A stretch of 64,000 nucleotides of DNA from Martelella mediterranea (GTDB taxonomy: Bacteria; Pseudomonadota; Alphaproteobacteria; Rhizobiales; Rhizobiaceae). Both the position numbers and the translations under genes were made by a program. The notes beneath the pieces were generated by a model. It had not been told where the DNA came from. It did no database searches and saw only the letters and a program-made list of their open reading frames with translations. Location: the NCBI RefSeq assembly GCF_004342225.1, contig NZ_SMAR01000011.1, forward strand, positions 1 through 64,000, read 5' to 3'. Below, piece by piece: positions 1 to 9,385 of the stretch. Position 1 is the stretch's first letter, and each line of letters starts with the position of its first letter.

Positions 1-531
1 TGCATCTGGCCGCGATTTTAGGGCTGGAGGCGCGAAAATCCTGCCCGACGAGGACCGGAGCACCTTGTTCAGCATGTCCTGACTCAATCAGATGGCGGCA
101 GAACGCCGCCGTGTATAATGAAGATGGCTCACCAACGAGATCGGAAGAAAGACCCCGAAGTCCACTGGTTCCGAATTTGACACTCATGGAATGATGTATC
201 CTGATCGTATCTGTTGTCCGGTTAAAATCAATTTGTTCAGTTTCTCAAAACAAAGGCAACCTGACGTGCCCATACCTGGGGTTAACAACTTCGGCGACGA
301 AAAGTTCCGTTGACCAGAGCATTGGGCAATTGGTCCGCAGCGCTCGACCCTCGAAGGGGCAGGCTTCATCTTTATTCTGCAAAACTGACCGCTGATTGCA
401 AATGACCTTCGTCAGGGCGGCAAAATCGCTGCGTTTCGAGGTCCTCCGCCGCTTACTGAATTATGTCGGAAATTTAAAAAACAGTGCTTGCCGAACAGCC
501 TTTGCTGTTTTATAGAAGCCTCCGCTGGTCA
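1..531. other. region without a confident gene
   Basis: No convincing gene was found. One plus-strand frame is open from the window edge to a TGA at about position 80 (ending ...TLFSMS) and another to about position 192; either could be the tail of a gene lying left of the window, but neither was recognised. The rest is AT-richer, with only short unlikely ORFs on either strand, and probably includes the promoter of the tRNA-Pro gene. Confidence 0.4.
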
Positions 532-608
532 CGGAGTGTAGCGCAGCCTGGTAGCGCACCTCGTTCGGGACGAGGGGGGCGCAAGTTCGAATCTTGCCAC
601 TCCGACCA
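532..608 (+). tRNA. tRNA-Pro(CGG)
   Basis: A 77-nt cloverleaf. The acceptor arm CGGAGTG pairs with CACTCCG, followed by discriminator A and an encoded CCA. The anticodon stem CCTCG/CGAGG holds the loop TTCGGGA, giving anticodon CGG, which reads proline codon CCG. The T-arm carries the standard TTCGAAT. It is not overlapped by any protein gene. Confidence 0.96.
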
Positions 609-658
609 TCACTTCTCCCCTTAAAATTTGTCTGGTTTGAAGTCTTTGATCTGGCCTG

Positions 659-1321
659 TCAGTCCTTGCGCATCGGGCGAAAACTCATGCGATGAAGCGG
701 GCATGGGCCATCTTCGGCAATGGTCTGCCGATGCCTGGCTGTGCCGTAGCCCGCATGGCCGTCAAAACCATAAGCCGGATAGACGGATGCCGCATTCTCC
801 ATCATTCGGTCCCGGGTTACTTTGGCAACGATGGAAGCGGCCGCAATCGAAAGTGAACGCGTGTCACCCTTGATGATCGCCTGAGCTGGACACGCGATGC
901 CGGGGGGGATATCGCGTCCATCGGTCAGGACGAGTGCCGGTTTCCGGCTCAGTGAATTGACTGCCCGGCGCATGGCATCCAGACTCGCTTTGAGAATGTT
1001 GCCTCGATCAATGTGCTGTGCGCAGCTCGATGCAATGGAAACTTCCGCTGAAGCGCAGATTGCCTCGAACAGAAGCGCCCGTTTTCTGGCCGAAAGCTTT
1101 TTTGAATCATTCAGTCCGGTCGGAATGTTGTCCGGGTCGAGAATAACGGCTGCTGCCACGACCGGACCTGCCAGCGGTCCGCGCCCCACTTCATCGGAGC
1201 CTGCTACTGGCCAGAGACCGCGCCGTTTCGCATCGGTTTCAAACGTAAAGTCCGGCCCGTTGGAGCCGGATGAGAAAAGATCAGGAGAATCAGGCGGTCG
1301 GCGTGATGACATGAAACGCAT
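659..1321 (-). CDS. rnhB: ribonuclease HII
   Basis: Cleaves the RNA strand of RNA/DNA hybrids and removes misincorporated ribonucleotides from DNA. Sequence: the hallmark [13 protein letters not shown] places the catalytic Asp-Glu pair at about residues 43–44, followed by TDGRD (Asp ~134) and KGDTRS (Asp ~153), then the family signature [12 protein letters not shown]. Length of 220 aa is normal. Start: ATG at 1321 fits relatives, which begin shortly before a ...DSPxLF segment. An in-frame TTG at 1348 behind AAGGGG is the alternative and would add nine residues. It runs toward the tRNA-Pro and lies downstream of the radical SAM gene, the usual rhizobial order. Confidence 0.95.
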   Translation of the reverse strand: MRFMSSRRPPDSPDLFSSGSNGPDFTFETDAKRRGLWPVAGSDEVGRGPLAGPVVAAAVILDPDNIPTGLNDSKKLSARKRALLFEAICASAEVSIASSCAQHIDRGNILKASLDAMRRAVNSLSRKPALVLTDGRDIPPGIACPAQAIIKGDTRSLSIAAASIVAKVTRDRMMENAASVYPAYGFDGHAGYGTARHRQTIAEDGPCPLHRMSFRPMRKD

Positions 1322-1413
1322 TTCGCACGACCGCCCGATCTCCTGCAAGTCCCCTTATAAATGGCGGCTTCAAGGGGACTCTTCGACCGGGCCAGGGGAG
1401 CCGGGCCGGAAAC

Positions 1414-2562
1414 TTAAAAAAGATTGAGCTGGGTTCCGCCAAAGCCCGGTGAGACGAACAGGTCGTCACGCAGGGCGATACCACGTTTGGCAAGTCCCAG
1501 ACGTTTCGCCGCCATATCGAAGCGGCGGGCGATCTGCCATGCATAAGGTCCGCTCCCTTTCATGCGCTTACCGAATTCGGCGTCGTAGTCCTTGCCACCG
1601 CGCATGGAGCGGATCAGGCTCATCACATGGCGGTAACGTTCCGGATGGTTCTCCAGGAGCCAGTCTTTAAACAGCGGGGCGACCTCCAGCGGCAGCCGCA
1701 GGAGAATGTAGCTGGCCTCAGTTGCCCCCGCTGCCTTGCCGCTATCGAGAATGCGCTCGATTTCGTGGTCGGTCAGCACCGGGATAACCGGAGCTACGGA
1801 GATGCCCACCGGAATGCTCGCCTCTTTGAGCTGGCGGATGACCTCCAGCCGCCTTGGCGGGGTCGCCGCACGTGGCTCCATGGACCGGGAAAGCTTTCTG
1901 TCCAGTGTGGTGACAGAAATCGCAACCTTCACCAGACGCTTCTCCGCCATCGCTGATAACAGATCGAGATCACGCAGGATCAGCGCAGATTTCGTTGTAA
2001 TGGCTACCGGGTGATTGGCGGCAGACAGCACTTCCAGGATCTGACGCATGATTCGCCATTTTTTTTCAATGGGCTGATACGGGTCAGTATTGGTGCCGAT
2101 GGCAAGGGTCTTGGCGTGATAGCCAGGTTTTGAAAGTTCACGGGTCAGCTGTCGTGGTGCATCTGGCTTGGCAAAAAGCTTTGTTTCAAAATCCAGACCG
2201 GAAGAAAGGCCCATAAAACCATGCGACGGCCGTGCGAAGCAGTAGATGCAGCCGTGTTCACAACCACGATATGGATTAATGGAGCGCTCGAACGGAATAT
2301 CCGGGGAATCATTGCGGCTGATGATCGACTTTGCACGCTCGACCTGAACGTCGGTCTTTATCGGCGGCAGATCTTCATCAATGTCCCAGCCATCATGAAA
2401 TGTTTCACGCGCCTGCTTTTCGAACCGTCCATCCGGATTGGACGTGGCAGCGCGTCCGCGCCTGACGCGCTGATCAACGGCAGAAAAGTGTTGTGCGTGT
2501 CCGCGCGCCAAAGCCATATCAGGGATTGGTTCATTCGCGAGAAAATCCGGTATGTCGTCCAT
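1414..2562 (-). CDS. PA0069-type radical SAM protein
   Basis: A 382-aa member of the PA0069 radical SAM family (also called Rv2578c-type). Members hold a 4Fe-4S cluster and cleave S-adenosylmethionine; the substrate is not known. The cluster motif RGCEHGCIYC (Cys ~91, 95, 98; CxxxCxxC) is clear and sits after the conserved INPYRGC segment. The ATG at 2562 is chosen because it follows a good AGGAG site and the protein begins MDDIPDF. The open frame extends 61 codons further upstream, but that part is AT-rich, unlike the family, and overlaps the divergent gene. rnhB lies about 90 bp downstream in the same direction. Confidence 0.9.
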   Translation of the reverse strand: MDDIPDFLANEPIPDMALARGHAQHFSAVDQRVRRGRAATSNPDGRFEKQARETFHDGWDIDEDLPPIKTDVQVERAKSIISRNDSPDIPFERSINPYRGCEHGCIYCFARPSHGFMGLSSGLDFETKLFAKPDAPRQLTRELSKPGYHAKTLAIGTNTDPYQPIEKKWRIMRQILEVLSAANHPVAITTKSALILRDLDLLSAMAEKRLVKVAISVTTLDRKLSRSMEPRAATPPRRLEVIRQLKEASIPVGISVAPVIPVLTDHEIERILDSGKAAGATEASYILLRLPLEVAPLFKDWLLENHPERYRHVMSLIRSMRGGKDYDAEFGKRMKGSGPYAWQIARRFDMAAKRLGLAKRGIALRDDLFVSPGFGGTQLNLF

Positions 2563-2694
2563 TTTGATCTCCTGCCGAAATCGCGTGTGCGTGGCGCACC
2601 AGAATATGGTTAAGATAAATGAATAAACAGAACATAACAAGAACATATATGAAAAAACGTTGCAAACTGGCGAACAGACCGCATAAGTAGGAAC

Positions 2695-3216
2695 ATGCTT
2701 AGCGTGATTATAGAATGCGACGACAACGAGCCTGAGCTGGCGCATACGCTTTCAAGCCTCGTGGTTGGGGCCGTTGAAGGGTTGATCAGCGACGTCACGG
2801 TCCTCGATCGTCGCGCGAGCGAGGGTACGTCTCTTGTGGCTGAAGCAGCGGGCTGCCGTTATTTCAGAAACTGGGATTTGACAGACGTCGTCACGTCAGC
2901 ACGCGGGGATTGGATACTGGTGCTGGAACCGGGGGCCCGTCCGCTTTCCGGATGGGTTGATGCCATTCACGAGCATATTGCCACTGAGACAAAGCCAGCA
3001 CGATTTTCTAAATCGCGACGTCACCGTCGTGCGTTCTGGAAGCGGCTTTTCACGCGCAGATGTCCGCTCGAAGCCGGGCTCTTGCTGCCCAAGCCGATTG
3101 CACTGGAGAAAGCGCGCGAGTGCGGGACGTCTCCATTTGCGATGGCACACCGCATGGTGACACGCCGGCTTTCCTGTGAGTTGATCCCAGCCTCCGCCAT
3201 GCCGCGGCTGCGTTGA
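2695..3216 (+). CDS. small glycosyltransferase family 2-like protein
   Basis: A 173-aa protein whose first ~90 residues look like the start of a GT-A fold (MLSVIIECDDNEPEL..., later GDWILVLEPGARPL). It is far shorter than working family-2 enzymes and shows no clear DxD metal site. Short glycosyltransferase-like genes sit between the radical SAM gene and moaB in other rhizobia, so this is a conserved gene and not a local truncation. The ATG follows AGGA closely. The C-terminal half is rich in Arg and Lys. Activity is uncertain. Confidence 0.75.
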   Translation: MLSVIIECDDNEPELAHTLSSLVVGAVEGLISDVTVLDRRASEGTSLVAEAAGCRYFRNWDLTDVVTSARGDWILVLEPGARPLSGWVDAIHEHIATETKPARFSKSRRHRRAFWKRLFTRRCPLEAGLLLPKPIALEKARECGTSPFAMAHRMVTRRLSCELIPASAMPRLR

Positions 3217-3222
3217 ATCAGA

Positions 3223-3762
3223 CTATTGTCCGCGTCTCAGGTGTTCATCGAGGCGCGGCATGATTTCAACGAAGTTACAGGGGCGGCTCCGATAGTCGAA
3301 TTGCTGTTTCAAAATGCCGTCCCATGCATCTTTGCAGGCCCCCGGAGAGCCGGGCAGAACGAAGATGAAGGTGTTGCCGTTCAGGCCAGCCGTGGCGCGG
3401 GACTGAACTGTCGATGTGCCGATTTTTTCAAATGAGATCCTGTGAAACACGGCTGAAAAGCCATCCATACGCTTTTCGAAAAGCGGTTCCAGCGCGTCCG
3501 GCGTGACATCACGTCCGGTAAAACCGGTGCCACCCGTCGTCAAAACCACGTCAACCGAGCCTGATGCGCACCATTTTGAAACCGTGGCGGCGATCTGTTC
3601 CTTGTCATCGGTTACGAGCCGGCGGTCCGACAGAATGTGGCCTGCGTCTTCAATACGCTGCTGCAACGTATTACCGGATTTGTCATCTGCCAGCGTTCGG
3701 CTGTCCGAAACAGTCAGAACCGCAAAACGGACGGGGATAAAAGGGCGTTCCTGCTCAACCAT
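3223..3762 (-). CDS. moaB: molybdenum cofactor biosynthesis protein MoaB
   Basis: A MoaB/Mog-type protein that binds molybdopterin and, by family knowledge, adenylylates it on the way to molybdenum cofactor. The 179-aa sequence carries the nucleotide/pterin-binding motif TTGGTGFTGRDVTPDA (~75–90) and the later LPGSPGACKDAWDGIL segment. It begins three bases after ispE ends, so ispE and moaB are probably one transcript with the upstream TPR gene. Its 3' end meets the glycosyltransferase-like gene tail to tail with 6 bp between. Confidence 0.93.
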   Translation of the reverse strand: MVEQERPFIPVRFAVLTVSDSRTLADDKSGNTLQQRIEDAGHILSDRRLVTDDKEQIAATVSKWCASGSVDVVLTTGGTGFTGRDVTPDALEPLFEKRMDGFSAVFHRISFEKIGTSTVQSRATAGLNGNTFIFVLPGSPGACKDAWDGILKQQFDYRSRPCNFVEIMPRLDEHLRRGQ

Positions 3763-3765
3763 CGA

Positions 3766-4665
3766 TCACCTTCCAGATGTTACTGTTCTGACGGCCACGA
3801 CAAACCATTCGGGCTGGGCCGACTTGATATGCGCAGCTGCTGCTTCGGCTGCTTCAGCACTTGGATAAAGGCCAAAGCAGGTCGCGCCGGAGCCGGACAT
3901 GCGCACCAGATCGGCCTTTGCAGCGTATAAGATGTCCAGAACAGATCCGATTTTCGGCACGATACTGCGGGCAGGCAGCGACAGATCGTTCCGGCTTTCC
4001 TCAACCAGATGATACCAACCTCCGGCATCGCGTGGCGGTTCACCTGTCAGCAAAGGAGCCTGATGTTTATGCTGAAGCGCTTTGAAAACAGCAGGCGTTG
4101 AAACCGGGATCAGCGGATTGGCGAGCACCATGAAAAGCGCCGGGAACATTGTTGCTTCCGTAATATCTTCACCCACACCACGAGCGATCAGCGGTCTTTT
4201 TGCCAGGCACATGGGCACATCTGCGCCCAGTGTCAGGCCCAGCGCCTTGAAGGCATCATGGTCGGGCTGGATATTCCAGAACTTGAGAAGTCCGCGCAGC
4301 GTTGCAGCAGCATCGGCTGAACCGCCGCCAATGCCGGCTGCCGGTGGCAGTTCTTTCTTGAGGTGAATGTGCACCGGTGGGCATTCTGCGCCCTTGGACC
4401 GGCCGAGCGAACGAAGGCCGTTTCGTGCCTTTAAAACGAGATTGCCCGTTTCGGGGTCATCTGTGCGCGGCACGTCGTCTGCAAAAGAGCCGGAAACAGA
4501 GAACCGGTCCTCGTCAGCGGGTTCGAAGGTCAGGCTGTCTCCGAAATCAGCGAAGGTGACAAGGGAATCAAGCAGGTGATAGCCATCACCTCTCTGGCCC
4601 GTCACATGAAGTGCCAGATTGATCTTCGCCGGTGCTGCTTCCTCAAGGCGAAGGCCGCCTGCCAT
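3766..4665 (-). CDS. ispE: 4-diphosphocytidyl-2-C-methyl-D-erythritol kinase
   Basis: GHMP-family kinase of the MEP isoprenoid pathway; phosphorylates CDP-methylerythritol at the 2-hydroxyl. The sequence shows the N-terminal APAKINLALHVTGQRGDGYH segment and the ATP-binding loop PPAAGIGGGSADAA (~107–120), followed by GLTLGADVPMCL with the likely catalytic Asp. Length ~299 aa is normal. ATG at 4665 is preferred; an in-frame TTG at 4671 overlaps the stop of the TPR gene. The coupling suggests a TPR–ispE–moaB operon. The polyprenyl synthase in the next operon uses the end products of this pathway. Confidence 0.95.
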   Translation of the reverse strand: MAGGLRLEEAAPAKINLALHVTGQRGDGYHLLDSLVTFADFGDSLTFEPADEDRFSVSGSFADDVPRTDDPETGNLVLKARNGLRSLGRSKGAECPPVHIHLKKELPPAAGIGGGSADAAATLRGLLKFWNIQPDHDAFKALGLTLGADVPMCLAKRPLIARGVGEDITEATMFPALFMVLANPLIPVSTPAVFKALQHKHQAPLLTGEPPRDAGGWYHLVEESRNDLSLPARSIVPKIGSVLDILYAAKADLVRMSGSGATCFGLYPSAEAAEAAAAHIKSAQPEWFVVAVRTVTSGR

Positions 4666-4667
4666 CG

Positions 4668-6488
4668 TCAAGGTGTGCTGCCGGCGTCCGGGTTGCCGTC
4701 TCCCTCAGGAGCCTCGGCGAGAGAGGAGGCATCGTCGCTTTCCTCCGGCAGACCGTTGGCAATCTTGTCTTCAATCGTCGCCACGTCTTCCTCCGGTGGT
4801 TCCAGGGCCAGCGCCTTGTTCCATTGATAGATGGCCTCAAGCTTGCGCCCGACCTGCCAGTAGGCATCGCCAAGGTGATCGTTGATCGTCGGGTCGGCTG
4901 TGTCGAGCTGGGCTGCCCGTTCAAGTTCTGCGACGGCATCGGGAAAGCGCCCGAGACGATAATAAGCCCAGCCGAGCGAGTCGACGATATAGCCGTCGTC
5001 CGGGTTTTGATCGACGGCCTGCTGAATGAGGTCGAGACCTTCATCAAGATGCATGCCCTGATCAATCCATGAGTAACCGAGATAGTTCAGGACCTGCGGT
5101 TGATTGGGATACAGCTCAAGTGCCTTCTTGAAGTTCGGTTCGGCTTTTTCCCATTCCTTCAGGCGTTCGTAAGCTATGCCGCGCCGATAGAAGATGCTCC
5201 AGTCTTCACGCGCTGGAACCGGACCGATCATTTCAACGGCCTCATCCAGAACACGAGCCATGTCCTCAAACTTCTGCTGACCGGAGTAAACGGCTGAAAG
5301 AGCAAGATAACCGCGCCGGTCATTCGGCATTTCGGCAACCAGTGTTTCCAGCTGGGTTTCGGCCTCTTCAAGGCGGTCCAGATCCGCCAGCACAAGCCCG
5401 CGCTGCAACTCTGCCAGCCGGTATTGTGGTGCGTCAGGACCGATTTGGCTGAAATAATTCAAGGCACGCTCAGGATCCTGATCACGGATAGCCAGCGTTC
5501 CGCGCAGATAAAGAATATCCGGCTCATCGGGGGTCAGCGTGTTGGCGAGTGACAGGTAAAGCGCGATAATATCATCACCGCCGCCCTGACTAAGCGCTGA
5601 GGCGAGCTGGAACAGGACGCCCGAAGCGCCATCCACAGCGCTGCCAACCTGACCACTAAGGGGTTCTCCGGCTTCAATCTTCTCCCGAAGAGGATTCAGG
5701 ATAGCGTCGTTGATGCCGTAGGTTTCGGCCACCGAAATTGAATCAAGCGCCTTGCGCTGATTGCCGGCCTGCTGTTCCAGTGTCGCAAGTGCGATTGCCG
5801 TTCGCAGCATCGTGTCCGGCGATGTGGCGCCACCCTCGCGATCAACAACGGCATTGTTGAAGTATCCGCGCGCGCGATCGGTTTCACCTGCAAAAGCGGC
5901 GATTGCACCGGAATTATAGTTTTTGAACAGAGCATACCAGGGCGGGCCGGAAAGCGCATCGAGATTGCTCAGCGCCTGGTCAGTCTTTCCGTCGCCTGCC
6001 AGTGCCCATGCCTCCAGCAAGGCGCTGATCAGTGTGTCCAGATCGCTGCCATCATAGGCCTTGAAGTGTTCGACTGCCTGATCGTAATCGCCATGATTCA
6101 GCGCATTCAACCCGTTGACCAGATTGCTGAGCGGTTCGAGTCTCGGTCCGCCTGAAATCTTTTCAGACTGTGCGGCTGCACCTTCCAGATCGCCATTAAA
6201 GGCCAGCGCGATGAACAACTGATCATTGGTGCTGATGTCGTCGGGGGAAAACTGCAGAGCCCTGCGGAAATAGGCGATGGCGTTCGTCAGGTCATCCTGA
6301 TTTGCGGCTGACTGCGCCGCCAGAAGCGCACCGGCAAAGCTTCCGGTCAACTGCGGTTCAAAGGCTGCCGAAGCGCTGCTGTCGCCAGCGGCAAAGACGT
6401 TTCCGGTTGGCTGCATCAACATGATGACGGAGGCCGCCGCCAAGATGGATATTCTGAGGTTGCGCTTCAACGGATTGGTTCTTTTCAT
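4668..6488 (-). CDS. secreted tetratricopeptide repeat protein
   Basis: A 606-aa protein with a signal peptide (positive MKRTNPLKRNLR, a hydrophobic stretch, likely cleavage after NVFA) followed by TPR units across nearly the whole length, e.g. ALELYPNQPQVLNYLGYSW and VDQNPDDGYIVDSLGWAYY. TPR units are protein-binding scaffolds, here probably periplasmic or outer-membrane attached; no enzymatic domain is visible. The last ~30 residues are acidic and low complexity. The ATG at 6488 follows GAAGGG with good spacing. It is the first gene of the probable operon with ispE and moaB. The partner is unknown. Confidence 0.85.
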   Translation of the reverse strand: MKRTNPLKRNLRISILAAASVIMLMQPTGNVFAAGDSSASAAFEPQLTGSFAGALLAAQSAANQDDLTNAIAYFRRALQFSPDDISTNDQLFIALAFNGDLEGAAAQSEKISGGPRLEPLSNLVNGLNALNHGDYDQAVEHFKAYDGSDLDTLISALLEAWALAGDGKTDQALSNLDALSGPPWYALFKNYNSGAIAAFAGETDRARGYFNNAVVDREGGATSPDTMLRTAIALATLEQQAGNQRKALDSISVAETYGINDAILNPLREKIEAGEPLSGQVGSAVDGASGVLFQLASALSQGGGDDIIALYLSLANTLTPDEPDILYLRGTLAIRDQDPERALNYFSQIGPDAPQYRLAELQRGLVLADLDRLEEAETQLETLVAEMPNDRRGYLALSAVYSGQQKFEDMARVLDEAVEMIGPVPAREDWSIFYRRGIAYERLKEWEKAEPNFKKALELYPNQPQVLNYLGYSWIDQGMHLDEGLDLIQQAVDQNPDDGYIVDSLGWAYYRLGRFPDAVAELERAAQLDTADPTINDHLGDAYWQVGRKLEAIYQWNKALALEPPEEDVATIEDKIANGLPEESDDASSLAEAPEGDGNPDAGSTP

Positions 6489-6602
6489 CAAAAACCCTTC
6501 TCAAACAGAGCTAAAAGCGCCTTGGCCGTTTGCGGCGCGTTTTCCTTTTTCTGCTGAACTGTGCGGAAATGCCCCACCGTCCAGCCTACTCAGAAATATG
6601 TC

Positions 6603-7619
6603 TTAACTGATGCGGGCGATGCAGAAATCAACCACGTCCATCAATGCATCCCTGACCGGTGTGTCAGGTGCAAAAGCAAGGGCACGACGAGCCGCTTCGC
6701 CATATTCGAGCGCCAGAGAAACAGAAGCGTTGAGCGCATTGTGACGCGCAATCAGCGTGCGCGCTTTTTCAAGCGCTGCGTCATCGTTTTCACCGTCTTC
6801 CATCGCTTTGCGCCAGAACGCTTTTTCAGCATCATCCCCATGCTGATAGGCGAGAATGACCGGCATCGTAATCTTGCCTTCGCGGAAATCGTCGCCGACA
6901 TTCTTTCCAAGGTCAGCGCTGGAGCCGCCGTAATCGAGAACGTCGTCGACCAGCTGAAAGGCGAGGCCAAGGTTCATGCCATAGTTACGCAGTGCCTGCT
7001 GCTCTTCGGCTGAGGCACCCGCAATGATCGGCCCGACTTCGGCAGCGGCTGCGAACAATTCAGCTGTCTTGCCGCGAATGACGGCGATATAGTCATCCTT
7101 GGTCGTCTCCATTTTCTTGGAAACAGCCAGCTGAAACACTTCGCCCTCGGCAATCAGGGCCGCTGCATCGGAGAGCACGCGCAGAGCCTCCATGGAGCCG
7201 GTTTCGACCATCATTCGAAAGGCCTGACCCAGAAGGAAGTCGCCAACCAGAACACTTGCCTGATTGCCCCAGATCATCCGGGCGCTGGATTTTCCACGTC
7301 TCAGGTCGCTTTCATCTACAACATCGTCATGCAAAAGCGTTGCGGTGTGCATGAACTCAACGCTTGTCGCCAGACGAACATGCGAATCACCCTGATAGCC
7401 AAACATCTGCGCTGTCGCGAGCGTCAGCATCGGGCGCAGCCGTTTTCCGCCCGAAGAGATCAGATGGTTCGCAACCTCGGGGATCATTTCAACGTCGGAA
7501 CCTGCCTTGGACAGGATCAGCGCATTGACGCGCTCCATATCAGCTTTGGTCAAGTCTACGATGGGCTTGACCGAGCCGGACGGTTTGTTCTCTTTTACTA
7601 GCGGTGTAACGGCGCCCAA
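6603..7619 (-). CDS. ispB: octaprenyl/polyprenyl diphosphate synthase
   Basis: Trans-prenyltransferase that builds the long isoprenoid tail of ubiquinone from farnesyl diphosphate and isopentenyl diphosphate. Both aspartate-rich metal motifs are present: HDDVVDESD (~97–105) with the following RRGK, and QLVDDVLDYGG in the C-terminal half. GGKRLRPML (~58–66) is the IPP-binding segment. Length 338 aa is normal. The start is TTG, supported by AGGAG nine bases upstream and by the N-terminus MGAVTPL, which matches relatives. Exact chain length (octa- or decaprenyl) cannot be read from sequence. Confidence 0.94.
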   Translation of the reverse strand: MGAVTPLVKENKPSGSVKPIVDLTKADMERVNALILSKAGSDVEMIPEVANHLISSGGKRLRPMLTLATAQMFGYQGDSHVRLATSVEFMHTATLLHDDVVDESDLRRGKSSARMIWGNQASVLVGDFLLGQAFRMMVETGSMEALRVLSDAAALIAEGEVFQLAVSKKMETTKDDYIAVIRGKTAELFAAAAEVGPIIAGASAEEQQALRNYGMNLGLAFQLVDDVLDYGGSSADLGKNVGDDFREGKITMPVILAYQHGDDAEKAFWRKAMEDGENDDAALEKARTLIARHNALNASVSLALEYGEAARRALAFAPDTPVRDALMDVVDFCIARIS

Positions 7620-7722
7620 GGCAACTCGCTCCTATTGACATATTTGACGCAGACAATAGGCAGCAGGACCATGAGCGACAAGAGGTAAATTGTTTCTTTT
7701 CAATGAAAAGGCGGTGAGCAAC

Positions 7723-7953
7723 GTGGCCCTGATCAATCTGATGCGCACAAATGATGCGGTGGTTCTCGGCCTTGCCGAAAGTCTGCTGAAGGATGCCGGC
7801 ATCCATTTTTTCGTGGCTGACCGTGCCATGAGTGTCACCGAGGGGTCGCTTGGCCTGTTGCCGCGCAGGCTGATGGTGGAAGATGGCATGGCTGACGAAG
7901 CGCGTGCACTGCTGAGAGACGCGGGGTTGGGCAAGGAGCTCGAACCGGAATGA
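7723..7953 (+). CDS. DUF2007 domain protein
   Basis: A 76-aa protein of the DUF2007 (putative signal-transducing) family, recognised by LMRTNDAVVLGLAESLLKDAGI and the conserved end of the domain. Function unknown. Start is uncertain: GTG at 7723 follows an AAGGCGGTGA stretch and gives the usual short lead before MRTND; TTG at 7690 and GTG at 7714 are in-frame alternatives. The stop overlaps the start of the methyltransferase gene (ATGA), so the two are translationally coupled. It is transcribed divergently from ispB. Confidence 0.82.
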   Translation: MALINLMRTNDAVVLGLAESLLKDAGIHFFVADRAMSVTEGSLGLLPRRLMVEDGMADEARALLRDAGLGKELEPE

Positions 7954-8753
7954 CGGCATCGGATGTAGGTCGTTCGGTCACTGTCACAGTCGACGCCTTC
8001 CACCGTGGCCGGTTTTATCTCAAACAGCCGAAAGGCCGAGGGCATCGCGCCGGTATGGATGCCATGCTGCTCGCTGCAATGGTAGATGCCGACCGTCCGG
8101 TTCATGTTGCGGATCTGGGAGCGGGGGCAGGCGCTGCAGGGCTTGCTGTTGCAGCAAGGCTGCCAGAAGCGCGTGTACAACTTTTCGAAATCTCGGAAGA
8201 GATGGTGGGCTATGCGCACCAGTCACTGGCGTTGCCGCAAAATGCGGATATCGCTTCGCGGGTCAGCATCTCTCACGCAGACGTGATGCTGAAAGGCAGT
8301 GCGCGCAATGCTGCCGGCCTGAAAGACGATTGCTTCGATCACGTTATCATGAACCCGCCTTTTAACGATGCCTCGGACCGCAGAACCCCGGATACGCTCC
8401 GGCAGACCGCACATTCGATGAACGAGGGATTGTTTGAAGGCTGGATCCGAACCGCCGGGGCGATCCTGAAGCCCGGAGGACAACTCTCGCTGATTGCAAG
8501 ACCGGAATCGATTGCTGAAATCATCGCCGCCTGTGGACGCCGTTTTGGTGGGCTGGAGATCACGCCCGTTCACCCGCATGCCGGCGAAAACGCATTTCGT
8601 GTGCTGGTCTCTGGTATTAAGGGATCACGGGCGAGGCTGGTGATGCGTGCGCCTTTGGTCATGCACGCATCCGGCAGCCATGCTTTTTTGTCTGAGGTTG
8701 ATGACATGAATAACGGCCGGGCGGCTTACAGCCGCGCCAGCCGCCGGATCTGA
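7950..8753 (+). CDS. TrmN6/YfiC-type N6-adenine methyltransferase
   Basis: SAM-dependent methyltransferase of the family that methylates adenine in tRNA or other RNA. The SAM-binding motif VADLGAGAGAAGLA (~53–66) and the N6-adenine catalytic motif NPPF (135–138) are clear. At 267 aa it is similar to E. coli TrmN6 (A37 of tRNA-Val), but the substrate here is inferred only from the family. It overlaps the DUF2007 gene by four bases. It meets dps tail to tail, with 16 bp between the stops. Confidence 0.88.
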   Translation: MTASDVGRSVTVTVDAFHRGRFYLKQPKGRGHRAGMDAMLLAAMVDADRPVHVADLGAGAGAAGLAVAARLPEARVQLFEISEEMVGYAHQSLALPQNADIASRVSISHADVMLKGSARNAAGLKDDCFDHVIMNPPFNDASDRRTPDTLRQTAHSMNEGLFEGWIRTAGAILKPGGQLSLIARPESIAEIIAACGRRFGGLEITPVHPHAGENAFRVLVSGIKGSRARLVMRAPLVMHASGSHAFLSEVDDMNNGRAAYSRASRRI

Positions 8754-8769
8754 CTCCATCTTGTCAGGA

Positions 8770-9282
8770 TTACTTGCTGACGATGGCCCTTAACATCCAG
8801 AGTGCTTTTTCATGGAATGTCAGGCGCTGGGTCAGCATGTCTTCTGTAACCAGATCGTTGGCATCTCCAGCTATCTCACCCGCATCACGCATGGCGCGAA
8901 CAGCTTCTTCGTGGTCATGAATCAGATCGTTGACCATGTCTTCGGCCGTGAGATTGGCAATGGCCTTGCCGGAGGGCGAGAACGCTGCTGCATCCGCCAC
9001 ACGTTCCGGCGCCAGAAAACCGATTGCCCGCACACGCTCGGCAATGGTGTCTGTTGCCTCGAAAAGTTCATTATAGTGCTCTTCAGTCAGCTCATGCAGT
9101 GATCGGAAGAGGGGGCCAACAACGTTCCAATGGTAGATGTGGCTTTTGATGGTGAGCTTATAGGTCGTCGCGAGAATTTCAGAAAGGCTGTCGGCCATTT
9201 CAGATCGGTACTGTTCGGAAAGGCCGGTATTCAGTTTGCTCTCATGGGCTTCCGGTTTCAAAACGCTTGCTGTGCTGGCCAT
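8770..9282 (-). CDS. dps: Dps-family DNA protection / ferroxidase protein
   Basis: Forms a 12-subunit shell that binds DNA and oxidises and stores iron using peroxide, protecting DNA in stationary phase. The ferroxidase site is visible: SHIYHWNVVGPLF (His ~48 and ~51), His ~63 in SLHELTEEHYNEL, then Asp ~78 and Glu ~82 in ATDTIAERV. The 170-aa length is normal for the class. ATG at 9282 follows AAGGAG at seven bases. A GGAAC-N17-CGTT promoter (9317–9342, minus strand) sits about 35–60 bp upstream, so control by the EcfG general stress sigma factor is likely. Confidence 0.95.
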   Translation of the reverse strand: MASTASVLKPEAHESKLNTGLSEQYRSEMADSLSEILATTYKLTIKSHIYHWNVVGPLFRSLHELTEEHYNELFEATDTIAERVRAIGFLAPERVADAAAFSPSGKAIANLTAEDMVNDLIHDHEEAVRAMRDAGEIAGDANDLVTEDMLTQRLTFHEKALWMLRAIVSK

Positions 9283-9316
9283 AAGTTTGCTCCTTTTCTT
9301 CGTTGTTCGACAACCA

Positions 9317-9342
9317 AACGGAAACGCCGCGATAAATGTTCC
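9317..9342 (-). promoter_or_regulatory. EcfG-type general stress promoter of dps
   Basis: On the minus strand GGAAC (9338–9342) and CGTT (9317–9320) are separated by 17 bases, an exact match to the alphaproteobacterial sigma-EcfG consensus GGAAC-N16/17-cGTT. A start near 9310 would give a leader of about 28 bases before dps. Confidence 0.8.
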
Positions 9343-9385
9343 GCGATCAGGATGAATGATAGCGCGAACAAATTTGAAATCAGAT

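Noticed and set aside
292-324. GGAAC ... GTT on the minus strand, possible EcfG promoter
   Set aside because: The spacing fits only loosely, the C of CGTT is missing, and there is no gene at the right distance.
184-369. 61-aa minus-strand ORF near the left edge
   Set aside because: No ribosome site, no recognisable sequence, composition like non-coding DNA.
2563-2745. 61-codon N-terminal extension of the radical SAM gene
   Set aside because: AT-rich, unlike the family, overlaps the divergent gene, and the internal ATG at 2562 has a good AGGAG site.
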